Shown: piece after piece, positions 10,885 to 21,099 of the stretch
Layout of the letters: each line of letters starts with the position of its first letter
How positions within the stretch are numbered: position 1 is the first letter of the stretch
From: Oscheius onirici
Lineage: Eukaryota; Nematoda; Chromadorea; Rhabditida; Rhabditidae
Length of the DNA: 64,000 nucleotides
Assembly: GCA_932521025.1 (NCBI GenBank)
Contig: OW051472.1
Span: 4,836,001-4,900,000 of the forward strand
Reading direction: 5' to 3'
Program-made: the position numbers and the translations under genes
The notes under the pieces: generated by a model
Database searches by the model: none
Seen by the model: only the letters and a program-made list of their open reading frames with translations
What the model was told of the DNA's origin: nothing

Positions 10885-11040
10885 ATGAAACTCTTCTTCC
10901 TTCTCCTCGTCGTCTGCGCCTTCTTTGTCAACGCCGGTATTCTGCACGAGGCCAAGAACTTCGGCAAGATGGAGCTGGAACATCAGGCTGCCAAGTCCAT
11001 CCTGCCTGCGAGTCTGGGAGGACGCAGCTCTCATCACTAG
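10885..11040 (+). CDS. small secreted histidine-tailed peptide, family B, copy 1
   Basis: This intronless gene codes for 51 aa. The signal peptide (MKLFFLLLVVCAFFVNA) is followed by GILHEAKNFGKMELEHQA and a C-terminus LGGRSSHH. It is shorter in histidines than the other family B members, where the tail is GGKHSHH. It sits just behind TTTTGCAG, a possible trans-splice acceptor, and a poly(A) signal follows at about 11051. At 51 codons it is easily missed by length cut-offs. Confidence 0.85.
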   Translation: MKLFFLLLVVCAFFVNAGILHEAKNFGKMELEHQAAKSILPASLGGRSSHH

Positions 11041-11102
11041 AGAACCAGTAATAAAACTATTCATTCCAAATACTGTTGTCATTTGAAGGAGAATATTGCT
11101 AA

Positions 11103-11795
11103 ATGGTTGGACTGGAAATTAATGCAAAAAAGACCGTACTCTTGTCCAACATAGTAAACAAAGCTCCGCTAAACATCAATGGAGCGAAAATAGACTTTGT
11201 GGACAGTTTTGTCTTCTTGGGAGCTAAAGTATCCATCCCACTGCGATTCGGAAGAGATCAAGAGGAGAATGGGACAAGCGTATGGGGCCTTCAACAAGGT
11301 ATCCAACATGCTGACCAGCAGACACATTCCAATGGCGAAGAGGACGACGCTGTTTGAAAGCCACGTTACTCCCGTAGCGCTTTGTGGAGCTGAGACCTGG
11401 ACTTTGAAAGAAGTGGACAAGCAGTACATTGAAGTATGTCAAAAACGAATGGAGAGACGGATGATCGGTATCAATATTCTAGACAGATGGCCAAACGACA
11501 GAGTACGAGAACGGACTAAGCTTTGGGATTGGAGAAAAAAAATACTCTGGCTGAAGCTACTCTGGCCTGAGAAGATTGCCAAAATGGAAGGAACCCGATG
11601 GACGAGAACAACCACCGAATGGACACTACTCGAAGGAAAAAGAACAAGAGGCGGACAACGACAAAAGTGGGTAGAAGATACTCGCTCAGTAGCTGGAACA
11701 GACTGGTGGCACCGGACGTCAGCCGAATGGAAAACTCTGAGATCCACACTCGCCAGGGGCGTGAATTTGTGAATAAATGTAAATTGCTAAATGGT
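11103..11795 (+). mobile_element. truncated, frameshifted non-LTR retrotransposon (reverse transcriptase C-terminus)
   Basis: The fragment codes for the end of a LINE reverse transcriptase and its C-terminal region: VGLEINAKKTVLL, then a frame change near 11230. It continues through PVALCGAETWTL, CQKRMERRMIGINILDRW and the terminal KRTRGGQRQKWVED block. The 5' part is missing, as in typical 5'-truncated LINEs. A related copy lies inverted at 13565-14032. It is probably dead, and it sits between peptide genes B1 and B2. Confidence 0.85.
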
Positions 11796-12279
11796 GACTA
11801 CAGGGAAAGAGGATTTGATGTTATCACTAGTGTATTTTCGGTGCAATGCCTAGCAAAAGTTATATTCAAAGTGAAACCAGAATATACAAATTTGAATGTG
11901 AAAGCAAAGAGAGAGAGAGCATTGGGTGTGTATTGTCTAGTTTTGAAAATAAGACAACTCGATAGTTTGAAAATCGAATCGATCGAAATGAGCTGACATA
12001 CAGTCCCGTTTCGAAAGTTTCTCAGCGTTGAAAGAAAGTCCCAGCAAGTTAAAACAGAAGACCTAAAACGCCAGCAATAAATCTAGACCGTGCTAACATC
12101 GAAGATCTTCAAAGAGAACATCTTCTAAACTGTTATTTTGGATGAGTCTTCTAAATATGAGAAGGCTATGGAGAAAGACGTTCAGAATGTCGCGATTGGC
12201 GATTTTTGAATCTGTGGATTTGAATTCAAAGAGTGCTCAATCCAGGACGACAGTTTTGGAATATGACCTTGTGGGCTTC
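11796..12279. other. intergenic stretch, no gene seen
   Basis: An open frame continues out of the retrotransposon fragment to about 11996, but without recognisable sequence. The rest is A/T-rich and shows no coding or RNA signature. Confidence 0.4.
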
Positions 12280-12542
12280 TGAATCTAAACATGTTGATGG
12301 TGCTCAACATTCGCCAAACAAAAATGCAGAGTAATATGTAGTACAGTAAACGGCGTGGAGATGTCTAAAAATGCCCAAGAAAACTTATTGTTCCCGTCCT
12401 ATGATTTCAACTTGTTGACAGAAAGACGAGGTCGTTCGGACGAGCGCAAGGGAATATAAGTCGGTTCTGGATAACAATTTTCACATTCGTTTTCCTAGTT
12501 TCTTCTGCGTTGTTTGACAAAACCCACAAAAACTTCTAGACC
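12280..12542 (+). promoter_or_regulatory. duplicated promoter region of peptide gene B2
   Basis: About 260 bases upstream of B2 are clearly homologous to the region upstream of B1. Shared words include CTAAACATGTTGATG, GTACAGTAAAC, AAAACTTATTG, CCTATGATTTCAACTTG, CGAGGTCGTTC and AATATAAGTCG, in the same order. The gene and its promoter were therefore duplicated together. B2 has no neighbouring family A gene, so the regulatory block does not require the pair. Confidence 0.65.
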
Positions 12543-12698
12543 ATGAAAATCATCTTTCTTCTCCTCGTCGTCTGTGCCTTCATCGTCAACGCTGGTCTTT
12601 TTCACGAGGCCAAAAACTACGGAAAATGGGAGCTTGGACATCAGGCCATGAAATCGATCATGCCCGAGGGACTGGGGGGAAAACACTCCCATCATTAG
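12543..12698 (+). CDS. small secreted histidine-tailed peptide, family B, copy 2
   Basis: This intronless gene codes for 51 aa. The signal peptide (MKIIFLLLVVCAFIVNA) is followed by GLFHEAKNYGKWELGHQA, MKSIMPEGL and the tail GGKHSHH. It aligns without gaps to B1 and B3. A poly(A) signal lies about 35 bases after the stop. The mature part is an amphipathic-looking helix with a Gly-Gly hinge before the histidines. The role is unknown. Confidence 0.85.
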   Translation: MKIIFLLLVVCAFIVNAGLFHEAKNYGKWELGHQAMKSIMPEGLGGKHSHH

Positions 12699-12749
12699 AT
12701 CAAGAAGATTTCGATTATGAGCCTGGTGCTCTAATAAATCCTTAATAAA

Positions 12750-13290
12750 CTTTTGTTTGATTGAATACGTTTCTGGCAGATGTTAACAGCACCTAGACTA
12801 AAAAACTTGTTAAGACTTGTCAACTTAAATTATACTTTCGACTTGTTTAACTTTAAAATTGGCTTTTCGCGGATCTCATTCAAATAGTCGCTTGTGCTCT
12901 CGTCCTCTACTAGCTCAGGTCAGGTGTTTCTACTTTTCTTTGCTCAAACTCTTAGTTACCTTTCTCGTTACACCTTGACTAGCATCTGTGCTTGTCCCGA
13001 GCAACTCAGTTCCGAAAACTCCAGTCTTCAGCTCGAGGGCCGATTCGGGTTTCGGTAAGGATCTCTTCGAAGTGACTAGCAAATCGGGTATTGGAGACTG
13101 GAGAAGCGTCAAGGTGTTGAGAAATTTATCTTTGAGGGTCTTCCAAAACAAGTATAGCAACGCGTCAAGGTGTTGAACACAGACTGAAAGAACTACCGAA
13201 AATTGCAATCGTTGCTACTACTAAACTATAATTTAAGTTGACAAGTTGTATATTATGTCTTTGCAAAGTTATTAATAGTTAGCAAATAAT
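12750..13290. other. intergenic stretch, no gene seen
   Basis: I see no coding exon with splice signals or poly(A) support. A 26-base word around GCGTCAAGGTGTTGA occurs twice nearby (13106 and 13160), a minor local duplication. Confidence 0.35.
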
Positions 13291-13294
13291 CGAA

Positions 13295-13460
13295 GGCGGA
13301 TAGTCAAGTGGATAGGATGACAGTCTATGAAGAAAGCGATCGCAAGTTCAAACCCGGGTGGTAGTACACGAAGGTAGCCTACCCTGGCATCTCTCGCCAG
13401 CCTAGCCTGTCCTGCGGTCATGCGAAATGTATCGATATCCGAATAAACAGTTAACAGTTT
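13295..13460 (+). repeat. tRNA-derived SINE
   Basis: The 5' part resembles a tRNA, with an A box TAGTCAAGTGG (13301-13311) and a B box AAGTTCAAACCC (13344-13355) at normal spacing. A non-tRNA body follows. The cloverleaf is incomplete, so this is a SINE head rather than a working tRNA. It lies next to the tail of the inverted LINE fragment, whose machinery could have mobilised it. Confidence 0.6.
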
Positions 13461-13564
13461 TAAATAATCGAAGAGTTCATTGACTGTATCCGATCTCGAA
13501 TCATTAGGTCTTCGTCGCCATTCTGTCATTCGGAACTCCTCTTCATTCTGGAGTGAACATAAAT

Positions 13565-14032
13565 TCGGTTATTATGTTTATGTTTATGTTTATTGCAATA
13601 TCAAGCCTGTGGCGAGTGCATGTCTGGCGTTCTTCCATTCCTGCTCCGTCTTCCTGAACCAAGAGTGTCCGACTGCTCTTGTCACCTCGTCGGTCCATCT
13701 TATTCGTGGTCCTCCTCTGTGCCTTCTTCCCTTCAGTGGAATCCATTCTGAGAGTACTTTCTCCATCTTCTTGGATCCATTTGAGTGATCTTCTGTGTTC
13801 ACAGGAGTTTGACAGAGAGTGCCTTTCTTCTCCAATCTGCTACTTGTGTTTTCTCCCACACTTTCTCGTTTGTCCATCTATCGAGCGTTGAAATCCCAAT
13901 CATCCGGCGCTCCATCTTCCTTTGGCAAGTCTCGATGTATGACTTCTCAGCTTCTCGCAGAGTCCAACATTCAGCCCCGTATAGTGCTACGGGAGTGACG
14001 AACGATTCGAACAGTTGTTTTCGCTTCGACAT
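13565..14032 (-). mobile_element. second truncated LINE fragment, inverted
   Basis: The minus strand codes for the same reverse transcriptase C-terminus as the 11.1 kb copy: PVALYGAECWTLREAE, CQRKMERRMIGISTLDRW, then after a frame break RRHRGGPRIRWTDEV. The 3' end carries short ATAAAC repeats (13571-13597 on the plus strand TGTTTA), typical of LINE tails. The two copies have diverged, so they are separate old insertions or one duplicated long ago. Confidence 0.85.
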
Positions 14033-14144
14033 CCTGATCTGGCATCATGACTTCGGTTATTACTGTCTTTCAGATAATCATGCAATCAAATGGAAAAAAA
14101 CTGTGCAATAAAGTTTATTAGAGCACCGGTTGAAGTTTTTAGTT

Positions 14145-14300
14145 CTAGTGATGAGAGTGTTTTCCTCCCAGACTCTCCGGCAGAATGGACTTCATGGCCT
14201 GGTGTTCCAACTCCCATTTGGCATAGTTCTTGGCTTCGTGGAGAATGCCAGCGTTGACGAAGAAGGCGCAGACGACGAGGAGAAGGAAGAAGATTTTCAT
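14145..14300 (-). CDS. small secreted histidine-tailed peptide, family B, copy 3
   Basis: This intronless gene codes for 51 aa. The signal peptide (MKIFFLLLVVCAFFVNA) is followed by GILHEAKNYAKWELEHQA, MKSILPESL and the tail GGKHSHH. AATAAA follows the stop on the minus strand. It is divergent from family A copy 3 at 14663, a mirror image of the A2/B1 pair. Confidence 0.85.
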   Translation of the reverse strand: MKIFFLLLVVCAFFVNAGILHEAKNYAKWELEHQAMKSILPESLGGKHSHH

Positions 14301-14662
14301 TTTCTAAAGATTCTTTCTCAAGTATAGCAAGGGAATTAAAAGAAGGAGAAAACTAGAGAGAAGTGAAGATTGTCTTCCATGTTGACCTTATATGGCGTGA
14401 ACTCGACCCCATGTGACATACTGTAAACAGGTTGAAGTCATGTTGTCAAAACAATAAGTCTTTTTGGTCATTTTTGACCCTCTGGACCAGTTTACAGGCC
14501 TATTTTTCTAAGAACATCACTTTCTGTTTGTGTTTATACCCGGAGAATCAAGGTCGTCTACCTCCTATATGTTCTCAGAAACGTTCTCATTTGGGGATCA
14601 CTTTGCATTCTGTAATCTTTTTTTTCATATAGACAATTATTTAAAACGACGCTTTTCAGAAA
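14301..14662. promoter_or_regulatory. bidirectional promoter of peptide genes B3 and A3
   Basis: This 362-base gap separates the divergent B3 and A3 genes. On the minus strand, 14498-14423 carries the family B block (TAAACTGGTC, AAAAATGA, ACTTATTGT, ATGACTTCAACCTGTT). On the plus strand, 14529-14580 carries the family A block (TGTTTATACCCGGAGAA and CCTATATGTTCTCAGA). Both blocks keep their order relative to their gene. This supports real cis-elements rather than leftover duplication alone. Confidence 0.6.
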
Positions 14663-14986
14663 ATGAAGCTTCTTCTTTTCGTCTTTCTCGTGGTCTGTGT
14701 GCTGTATATCAACGGAGGTAGTAATTTGATTATTTTTCATTAGGCAGAAGATGCTTTTCGACGTAAGTAATAGGAAATCCTGTACTCACAATCAAAGAGA
14801 ATACGAACTTCCCCTGGCACAAAATTACCATACGACGTTTCGTGCTTCACAAAACTACAATTTTCAGGAATTCTGCATGAGGTGGCTGGAACCGGCTTCA
14901 GAGAAGCTGCTCACCAAGGAATGAAAAAGGTTCTAGGACTCGGACATCATCATCACGACCATGCTGAAATGCCTCACAAAATCTAA
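14663..14986 (+). CDS. small secreted histidine-tailed peptide, family A, copy 3
   Basis: Exons 14663-14717 and 14868-14986 code for 57 aa. The signal peptide (MKLLLFVFLVVCVLYINGG) is followed by ILHEVAGTGFREAAHQGM, the linker VLGLG, and a tail HHHHDHAEMPHKI, the longest in the family. The intron is in the same codon as in A1 and A2. The stop is again part of TAATAAA. It is divergent from B3. Confidence 0.85.
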
Positions 14987-14989
14987 TAA

Positions 14990-15511
14990 ATGAAATTGAA
15001 CTTTCAACTTTCGAAATTTTTACTTGTATTCAAACAAAAAGATATGGTTCTGCCGCTAACGAAATTCTGGATAACTGAAAATACGCAGGACCACAATCGA
15101 AGAATATCTACTAAACAAACCAATAAAAAGTCTGCTTCTCCTTGGTCCCTGCGCTAAAGCGGTAAACTCAACAAATCGATAAGAATTTTTTCAAAGTTTG
15201 CTTGGCAACAGTTACTGTTCCACTCTCTAATCACGAGTTTTCCCCAAGTTGCGTACTTTCCGTTACGCGAAGTTGTATACGAGATTTATTCAAATTTGTG
15301 TGGAAAAAAGTACGTAGCATATACGTTTGGCAACGACTACAAGTGGTCTTTGTTTGCACTCAATTCTTGGAGGAAAAGGCCAAAGGCCACAGCGGTTAAC
15401 ACGATCACAGTTCACCTAATTGAAAGGGCGGGTAAACTCTCGCATGTTTGTCAGCATTCTCCCAGTCTTCTTTCGTTCGAACTTTTCCCGTTTACTCTCA
15501 CTTCAGTCAGA
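14990..15511. other. 5' flank of the first GST gene
   Basis: The open frame of the GST exon extends upstream to about 15296 but does not look like protein. CACTTCAG just before the start ATG at 15512 could be a trans-splice acceptor. No other gene is visible. Confidence 0.4.
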
Positions 15512-16285
<774 letters not shown>

Positions 16286-16578
16286 AAACAATAAATGCTA
16301 TTTTACTCTATTCTATTTGGTACAATTGACGAAAACGAGACAACGGTTTCAAGTATATTTAGTTTGGACGAGACCTCTCCACCAGTTCTTCGGTCTGTTT
16401 TTCGTTCGATGGAAACGTAGTATCATTCTATTGTTCGGTTAACATTTTAAAACGTTCGATAGAGAACAGTAGAAGGTTGACTTATTTCACAGCTGCCCTT
16501 TCCGTTAAAAACACCAGAACCTGTCTCTTATACATGTTTTCTCACCTTTTCGAGCCTGCGATTATGCATGTTTTACAG

Positions 16579-17989
16579 ATGTCTACTGACATTTTTACTA
16601 CAACAGCGGAGGCTGCGGCTTCTTTTGATCAGGACGGTACTTGTATTTTCTAGGTATCTACATTTTCAGCATTCTGTACTAAGGGCCCTCATTTTGGGCA
16701 TCGTCCTGGCCTTTCTCTTAGGAGCCGCCATGAGATCAAACGACGAGGCAAACACCTTTGGAACATCAGTTGGTAGTCCATTTCCACTTTTTTTTGTTAC
16801 TATTCATACTTTCAGCCAGTGGAGCTCTTTCAATCACAAAGGCCTATATTCTCGCATCAATTTTTGAAACCTTGGGGACAGTGCTAGTCGGTAAACATTG
16901 TACTCATTCTGTGCCATAACATGTTTCTCTAGGTTGGTCGGTCACAGATACCATGCAAAAAGAAGTAGTGGACACAGAAATGTTTAAGGACCAGCCGAAA
17001 GAATTCATGTTGGGACAAATCGCCGTTCTGGGTGGCATCTCTCCACTGCTTTCTGGAACTATTTCGGCCATATTCTACATGATTGTCGACTTTGCTGTCC
17101 TATCAAACGTTGTTCTCGTTGTACTGCAGTGGGCAACGTAATGCTTGTTTAGCGTGATTTCATTTCAGAATCGTCCTCTTGCTTGTGGACTCCGTGCCCT
17201 TCCAGTCTTCTACTTTGTATGCATTACATTCAATATAATGATGATCACTTGGGGCGGCTCAAAATGTTTGTGAAGTCGTCGTGGAAAAAAAACAACAAAT
17301 TTAGTGCTTCACTTTGACAAAATTCCGTGGTGGGGCGCTCTGAAGTGAAAAATGAAGTGAAAGATTGAGACTAAAACATGATAATACAATCGCTTGCTAT
17401 TCTGTTTGCAGAGTCAGATGATCAGGTAGGAATCTTTCACCTTCAAAAGTTATAACTTACGGAGATAGTGGCTGAAAGAAGATAATTTCAGCAATGCGAT
17501 TGCCCCTCTCGCTGCCCTGGTCTCAACATACAAGGACGAGTCAACAGAGCAAAAGTTCCCATCTACGTTCTGCTCTATGGCGTTCTTGCCATCTGTGTGG
17601 GTCTCTGGCTCCTTGGTCATCGAGTAATTCGAACTGTTGGCACGAATATGAGTCATTTGAATCCTGCCAGGTGATTCTACTCGACATTCCAAATAAAGCG
17701 TGTTTTAGTGGCTTTACAATCGTGTTCGATGCGGCAATGACAGCTCTTCTGGCGAGCAAGGCCGGTTTACCCATTAGTTTCAACCCATTGTCTGGTAAAT
17801 TTGAAATTGGAGAAAGATTCGAAATGTTTCCAGGTAGGATCTGTAGTGGCCGTAGGCACAATCAAGTCTGGTGACGGAGCTCGATGGAAACTGTTCGGCG
17901 GAATCGCAGTATCTTGGGTTGTGACTCTGCCAGTCGCAGGATTGATCTCGGCCGGAATTATGCTTTTGTTCAAATGGCTTGCCATGTGA
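16579..17989 (+). pseudogene. decayed sodium-phosphate symporter (PiT/SLC20)
   Basis: Exons 16670-16772, 16816-16890, 16933-17108, 17169-17265, 17305-17344, 17492-17670, 17709-17794 and 17838-17989 read as pieces of a PiT phosphate transporter. Recognisable parts are AYILASIFETLGTVLVG, GLRALPVFYF, SNAIAPLAAL and LYGVLAICVGLW. The first signature, normally GANDVANSFGT, is RSNDEANTFGT. The GTHC...VGATIG region is missing, the large cytosolic loop and the second GANDVSN block are gone, and LPISTTHC has become LPISFNPLS. Exon 17492-17670 needs a one-base shift near 17545, and the N-terminal exon (ATG 16579) does not splice in frame. Some junctions still hold phase, so decay may be recent. Confidence 0.75.
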
Positions 17990-18343
17990 TCTCTTCAACT
18001 TTCAAATCACCCCGATGTTCATTAATATTCTTATAGTTTCGCCTAATAAAACGGAAGTAAATCTGATCAATAGAACTTTCTGGTTCAGTCTGTTGTTTTT
18101 AAGAAAATGACCTACAAGCGCCGAACAATTTCACACAACCATATGATGGCGACGCGGGGAGACCATACATAAGCTGGGCTTTCCAAACAATGATATTTCT
18201 GTCGCAGTTTTTGCCGAAGATGCCCAGTGTGTCCTTATCAAAAGCGTGGCAGTCAGCAATCTAAACAAGCTGCTCCGCTCTAGTTTGCATTTTCCTCTCC
18301 AATGCTCACCGAGTCTGCTCATGGTTATTCTTACTCAATTCAG

Positions 18344-19183
18344 ATGGTCCATTACAAGCTGAAGTATTTCCCCGTTAGAGGACGTGGAGAACATATTCGT
18401 CAACTCTTCAAGATTTCTGGAATCAAGTTTGAGGACAAAGCTGTCGGTCTCGAAGAGTGGCCTCAAATCAAGAGTAGTGAGTTTTCTGTCTTTTTTTGTA
18501 GTGGGAAAGAAACATTTCTGAGATATGAGCTACAGTTCAGCCTTTATGTTGTTCAATACACGTTACCTAAAAATCACTTTCAGCAACACCCCTCGGTCAA
18601 CTACCAGTTCTCGAAGTCGACGGACAGCAGATCGCTCAAAGTTTGGCTATCCTTCGCTTTTTGGGACACCAGTTCAGTGAGTTTCATTTTTCCGTTCTTT
18701 CACAAGCTGTCATAGGCTCAACAATCTGCAAATTCAGACAGAGCCGGCAGCAACGCGATCGAATGTGCCAAGCTGGACATGATTGCCGATTATGTCCAAG
18801 ACATGACCAACAATCAGGGATTCAACGACTGGAGCAAAGTTCTTTTTGGCTGGATCGATACTGACAAGGTACACACACAACTTTTGTCGTCTTTGCTGAC
18901 TTTGCCCTTATCTTAGAACGTCTACTTCGAGGAAAAGGTCATGCCAGTCGTTGAGCAGTTCGCTCCGACCGTTGAGCACTTCCTTCTCGGAAATCATCTT
19001 TTCGCCGGAGACGAAGAGACCTGGGTCGATATTTTTGTGGCCGAGGTCTTCAGTCGCATCCAGGACTTTGGAAACCCGAACGCATTGTCTGCTTACCCTC
19101 GCATCGAGGGACTGATCAGACGTGTGCACAGCAATCCGGCTATTAAACACCACATTCAACACCGTGGTCCTCAGATCTGCTAG
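18344..19183 (+). CDS. glutathione S-transferase, sigma type, copy 2
   Basis: Exons 18344-18476, 18584-18676, 18738-18868 and 18917-19183 give 207 aa. The start LKYFPVRGRGEHIRQLF carries the catalytic tyrosine; [19 protein letters not shown] is the glutathione site, and WVDIFVAEVFSRIQDFG lies in the helical domain. It has lost the last intron of copy 1. The ATG is directly behind CTCAATTCAG, compatible with trans-splicing. The two GST genes lie on either side of the decayed phosphate transporter, so the duplication predates or spans that gene. Confidence 0.92.
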
Positions 19184-19213
19184 CTCTTTTATTATAATAG
19201 ACGTATAAATGTT

Positions 19214-20318
19214 TCACACAGAGATGACTCCCTTCACCACAGTGACGGCATTTCCTTCAATCTGAACTCGTCCTTCGGCTGGAAAACTGACTGTGAAATC
19301 TGCTCCTCTTCCAGAATAGGCTTGGTATCCTTTGAGTTCTTCCTTTTTCAAGAAGGCTCTCCAAAACGGACCGAGAGCGCATTGCGCCGATCCAGTTGCA
19401 GGATCCTAAAACAATAGCCTACGTTCTATATTTCCTACCTCATTGACTCCCGACCAAGGAGCGAAAAATCGGCAAACATAGTCGTAAAGAGTCCCGTCCT
19501 CCCGCAGAAATCCTTGCTCCAAACTTTTTGGAGAGAATGTAATAATAATGCCATGGAGCCAATCATCATTGGGCACCACTTCTAACATTTTGTTGTAATC
19601 ACAACTTAGTTCAGCGAACTGACGGCTTGAAACAAACTTTAATATGAAAAGAAGACCTGAACCTTGTTGGTTCTCCGTCAAGAACAATTATCAGCTTCTT
19701 TCCTACCGGTGTATGGACGATTCCTCGAATCTTGAGTCCATCAAAGTTAATACAGTTCAACAGATCGTGGATGAATACTGGAGCAACCACTTCGGGAAAC
19801 TTGTCAGAATACGGGTTTTTCCCATCAAGTTTGAGGGAAACGATGTCGTATTGGGGAAAATTCATAGCCAGACGACCCTCTTCTCCTCGTGTCACTGTCA
19901 GATTACCACGAAGTACTGTCTCGAAAACCAATTCCGAATTTTCATTTTCTAAATTCGGAACTTTCTTGATCGCTCAAAGTCATCAAACCGATTTCGTTGA
20001 AAATAACGTGAGCTGTTGCCAGAGTGGCATGACCGCAAAGGTCAATCTCCACAGTTGGAGTAAACCATCTCAAGCCAAAATGACTTGCAGTTTTATAATC
20101 GCCGTTTTTGGGCTCAGGAAAAGCTGTTTCGGACAAATTGAACTCAGCGCCTAGTTTCTGTTTCAGGCCGTCCGAAAATTTCTGAAAGTATTACGTTTTA
20201 TTGATAGAGGTAGGATCCTAACCAATGACATGTTGGTAATGATAACCGCAGCCTGATTTCCCTTGAATGGGAGTTTGTTGAATGCGTCAACGAGGTAAAA
20301 GCCGTGTTCTGGAGCCAT
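19214..20318 (-). CDS. PhzF/PBLD-type epimerase-isomerase family protein
   Basis: Member of the phenazine-biosynthesis-like (PhzF) fold family; animal members are called PBLD and their substrate is not firmly known. Exons 20318-20223, 20181-19989, 19948-19663, 19625-19439 and 19405-19214 give 317 aa. Conserved blocks are [17 protein letters not shown] near the N-terminus, [15 protein letters not shown] around residue 85, and [15 protein letters not shown] near residue 255, all typical of the two-lobed fold. The gene is convergent with GST copy 2, with only 30 bases between stops. Confidence 0.9.
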
Positions 20319-20690
20319 TGGGGAGCAGTAGGAAGAGGAAAGACTGCCGTTTGATAAGATTACGGGAAATCTGGGAAAGAAATAATAGAGAACGACGAAT
20401 AGGAAAACAAAAGTAAATCAAATTTATTGGTTCTTTCAAAAAAATGTAATTCTTTGTTTCTTCCTTATATGGATCAACTTTTTAAAAAGGGCAGATACCC
20501 GAAGATTGGCAGGTGTTGCTTAAAAATTGTATCGGTCAGACCAACTTAAAAAAAATTCCGGTTTCTTTGATTCTCTGCGTGTGATCTTGATATCCGGTTC
20601 AATAGTAACAAAAACTACGTGGACAGTGAACATCCAATAAAGAAGTTTCAACGTTTCCGTGACAAGTTTTATTCAATTACTCATAACGCC

Positions 20691-21092
20691 TCACATTAGA
20701 GTCTGATTGCCCTTTCTCCATAACTTAGGTCTTTCCATCTGTTCATCCCTTCTCAGAGCAATGCTGCCCTCTCGACAGAACCGCCGATATTCTGCAGCTG
20801 CCCGACGATTTTCAGAGCAGGTCAGACAGCCTCCAATTCCTTTGTGACCTCCAATGACTGATGTTACAATGTGTGTCGCCAAGAGCAGTCGGAGAGAGAC
20901 AAAAAATGATGACAGTGTTCCATTCCTTTTTTCAATATATGAAGGGAAGAGGCACGCTTGAGAGATTTTATGACTAAGTCTGTTGAAGTCAGAATAAGTC
21001 AAGGGGAAGTCCTGCCGGATGTCGAATCGCCCTCTTCGACCTGCTGTCCGGGTCTCGACTCTATGACTTTTTGCTACCGTCATGACTGACAC
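20691..21092 (-). CDS. possible small arginine-rich protein, 5' end unresolved
   Basis: The C-terminal part on the minus strand reads GGHKGIGGCLTCSENRR, AAAEYRRFCREGS and ends WRKGNQTLM. AATAAA lies about 30 bases after the stop, which favours a real 3' end. Upstream is a hydrophobic stretch (FFVSLRLLLATHIVTSV) that could be a signal peptide, but I could not fix the start or any intron. No family is recognised. The bases between this and the PhzF-type gene (20320-20690) show no coding exon. Confidence 0.35.
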   Translation of the reverse strand: MSVMTVAKSHRVETRTAGRRGRFDIRQDFPLTYSDFNRLSHKISQACLFPSYIEKRNGTLSSFFVSLRLLLATHIVTSVIGGHKGIGGCLTCSENRRAAAEYRRFCREGSIALRRDEQMERPKLWRKGNQTLM

Positions 21093-21099
21093 GCCGGAT

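Noticed and set aside
11224..11747. Minus-strand frames over the retrotransposon fragment
   Set aside because: They are shadows of the reverse transcriptase frame, which is the recognisable one.
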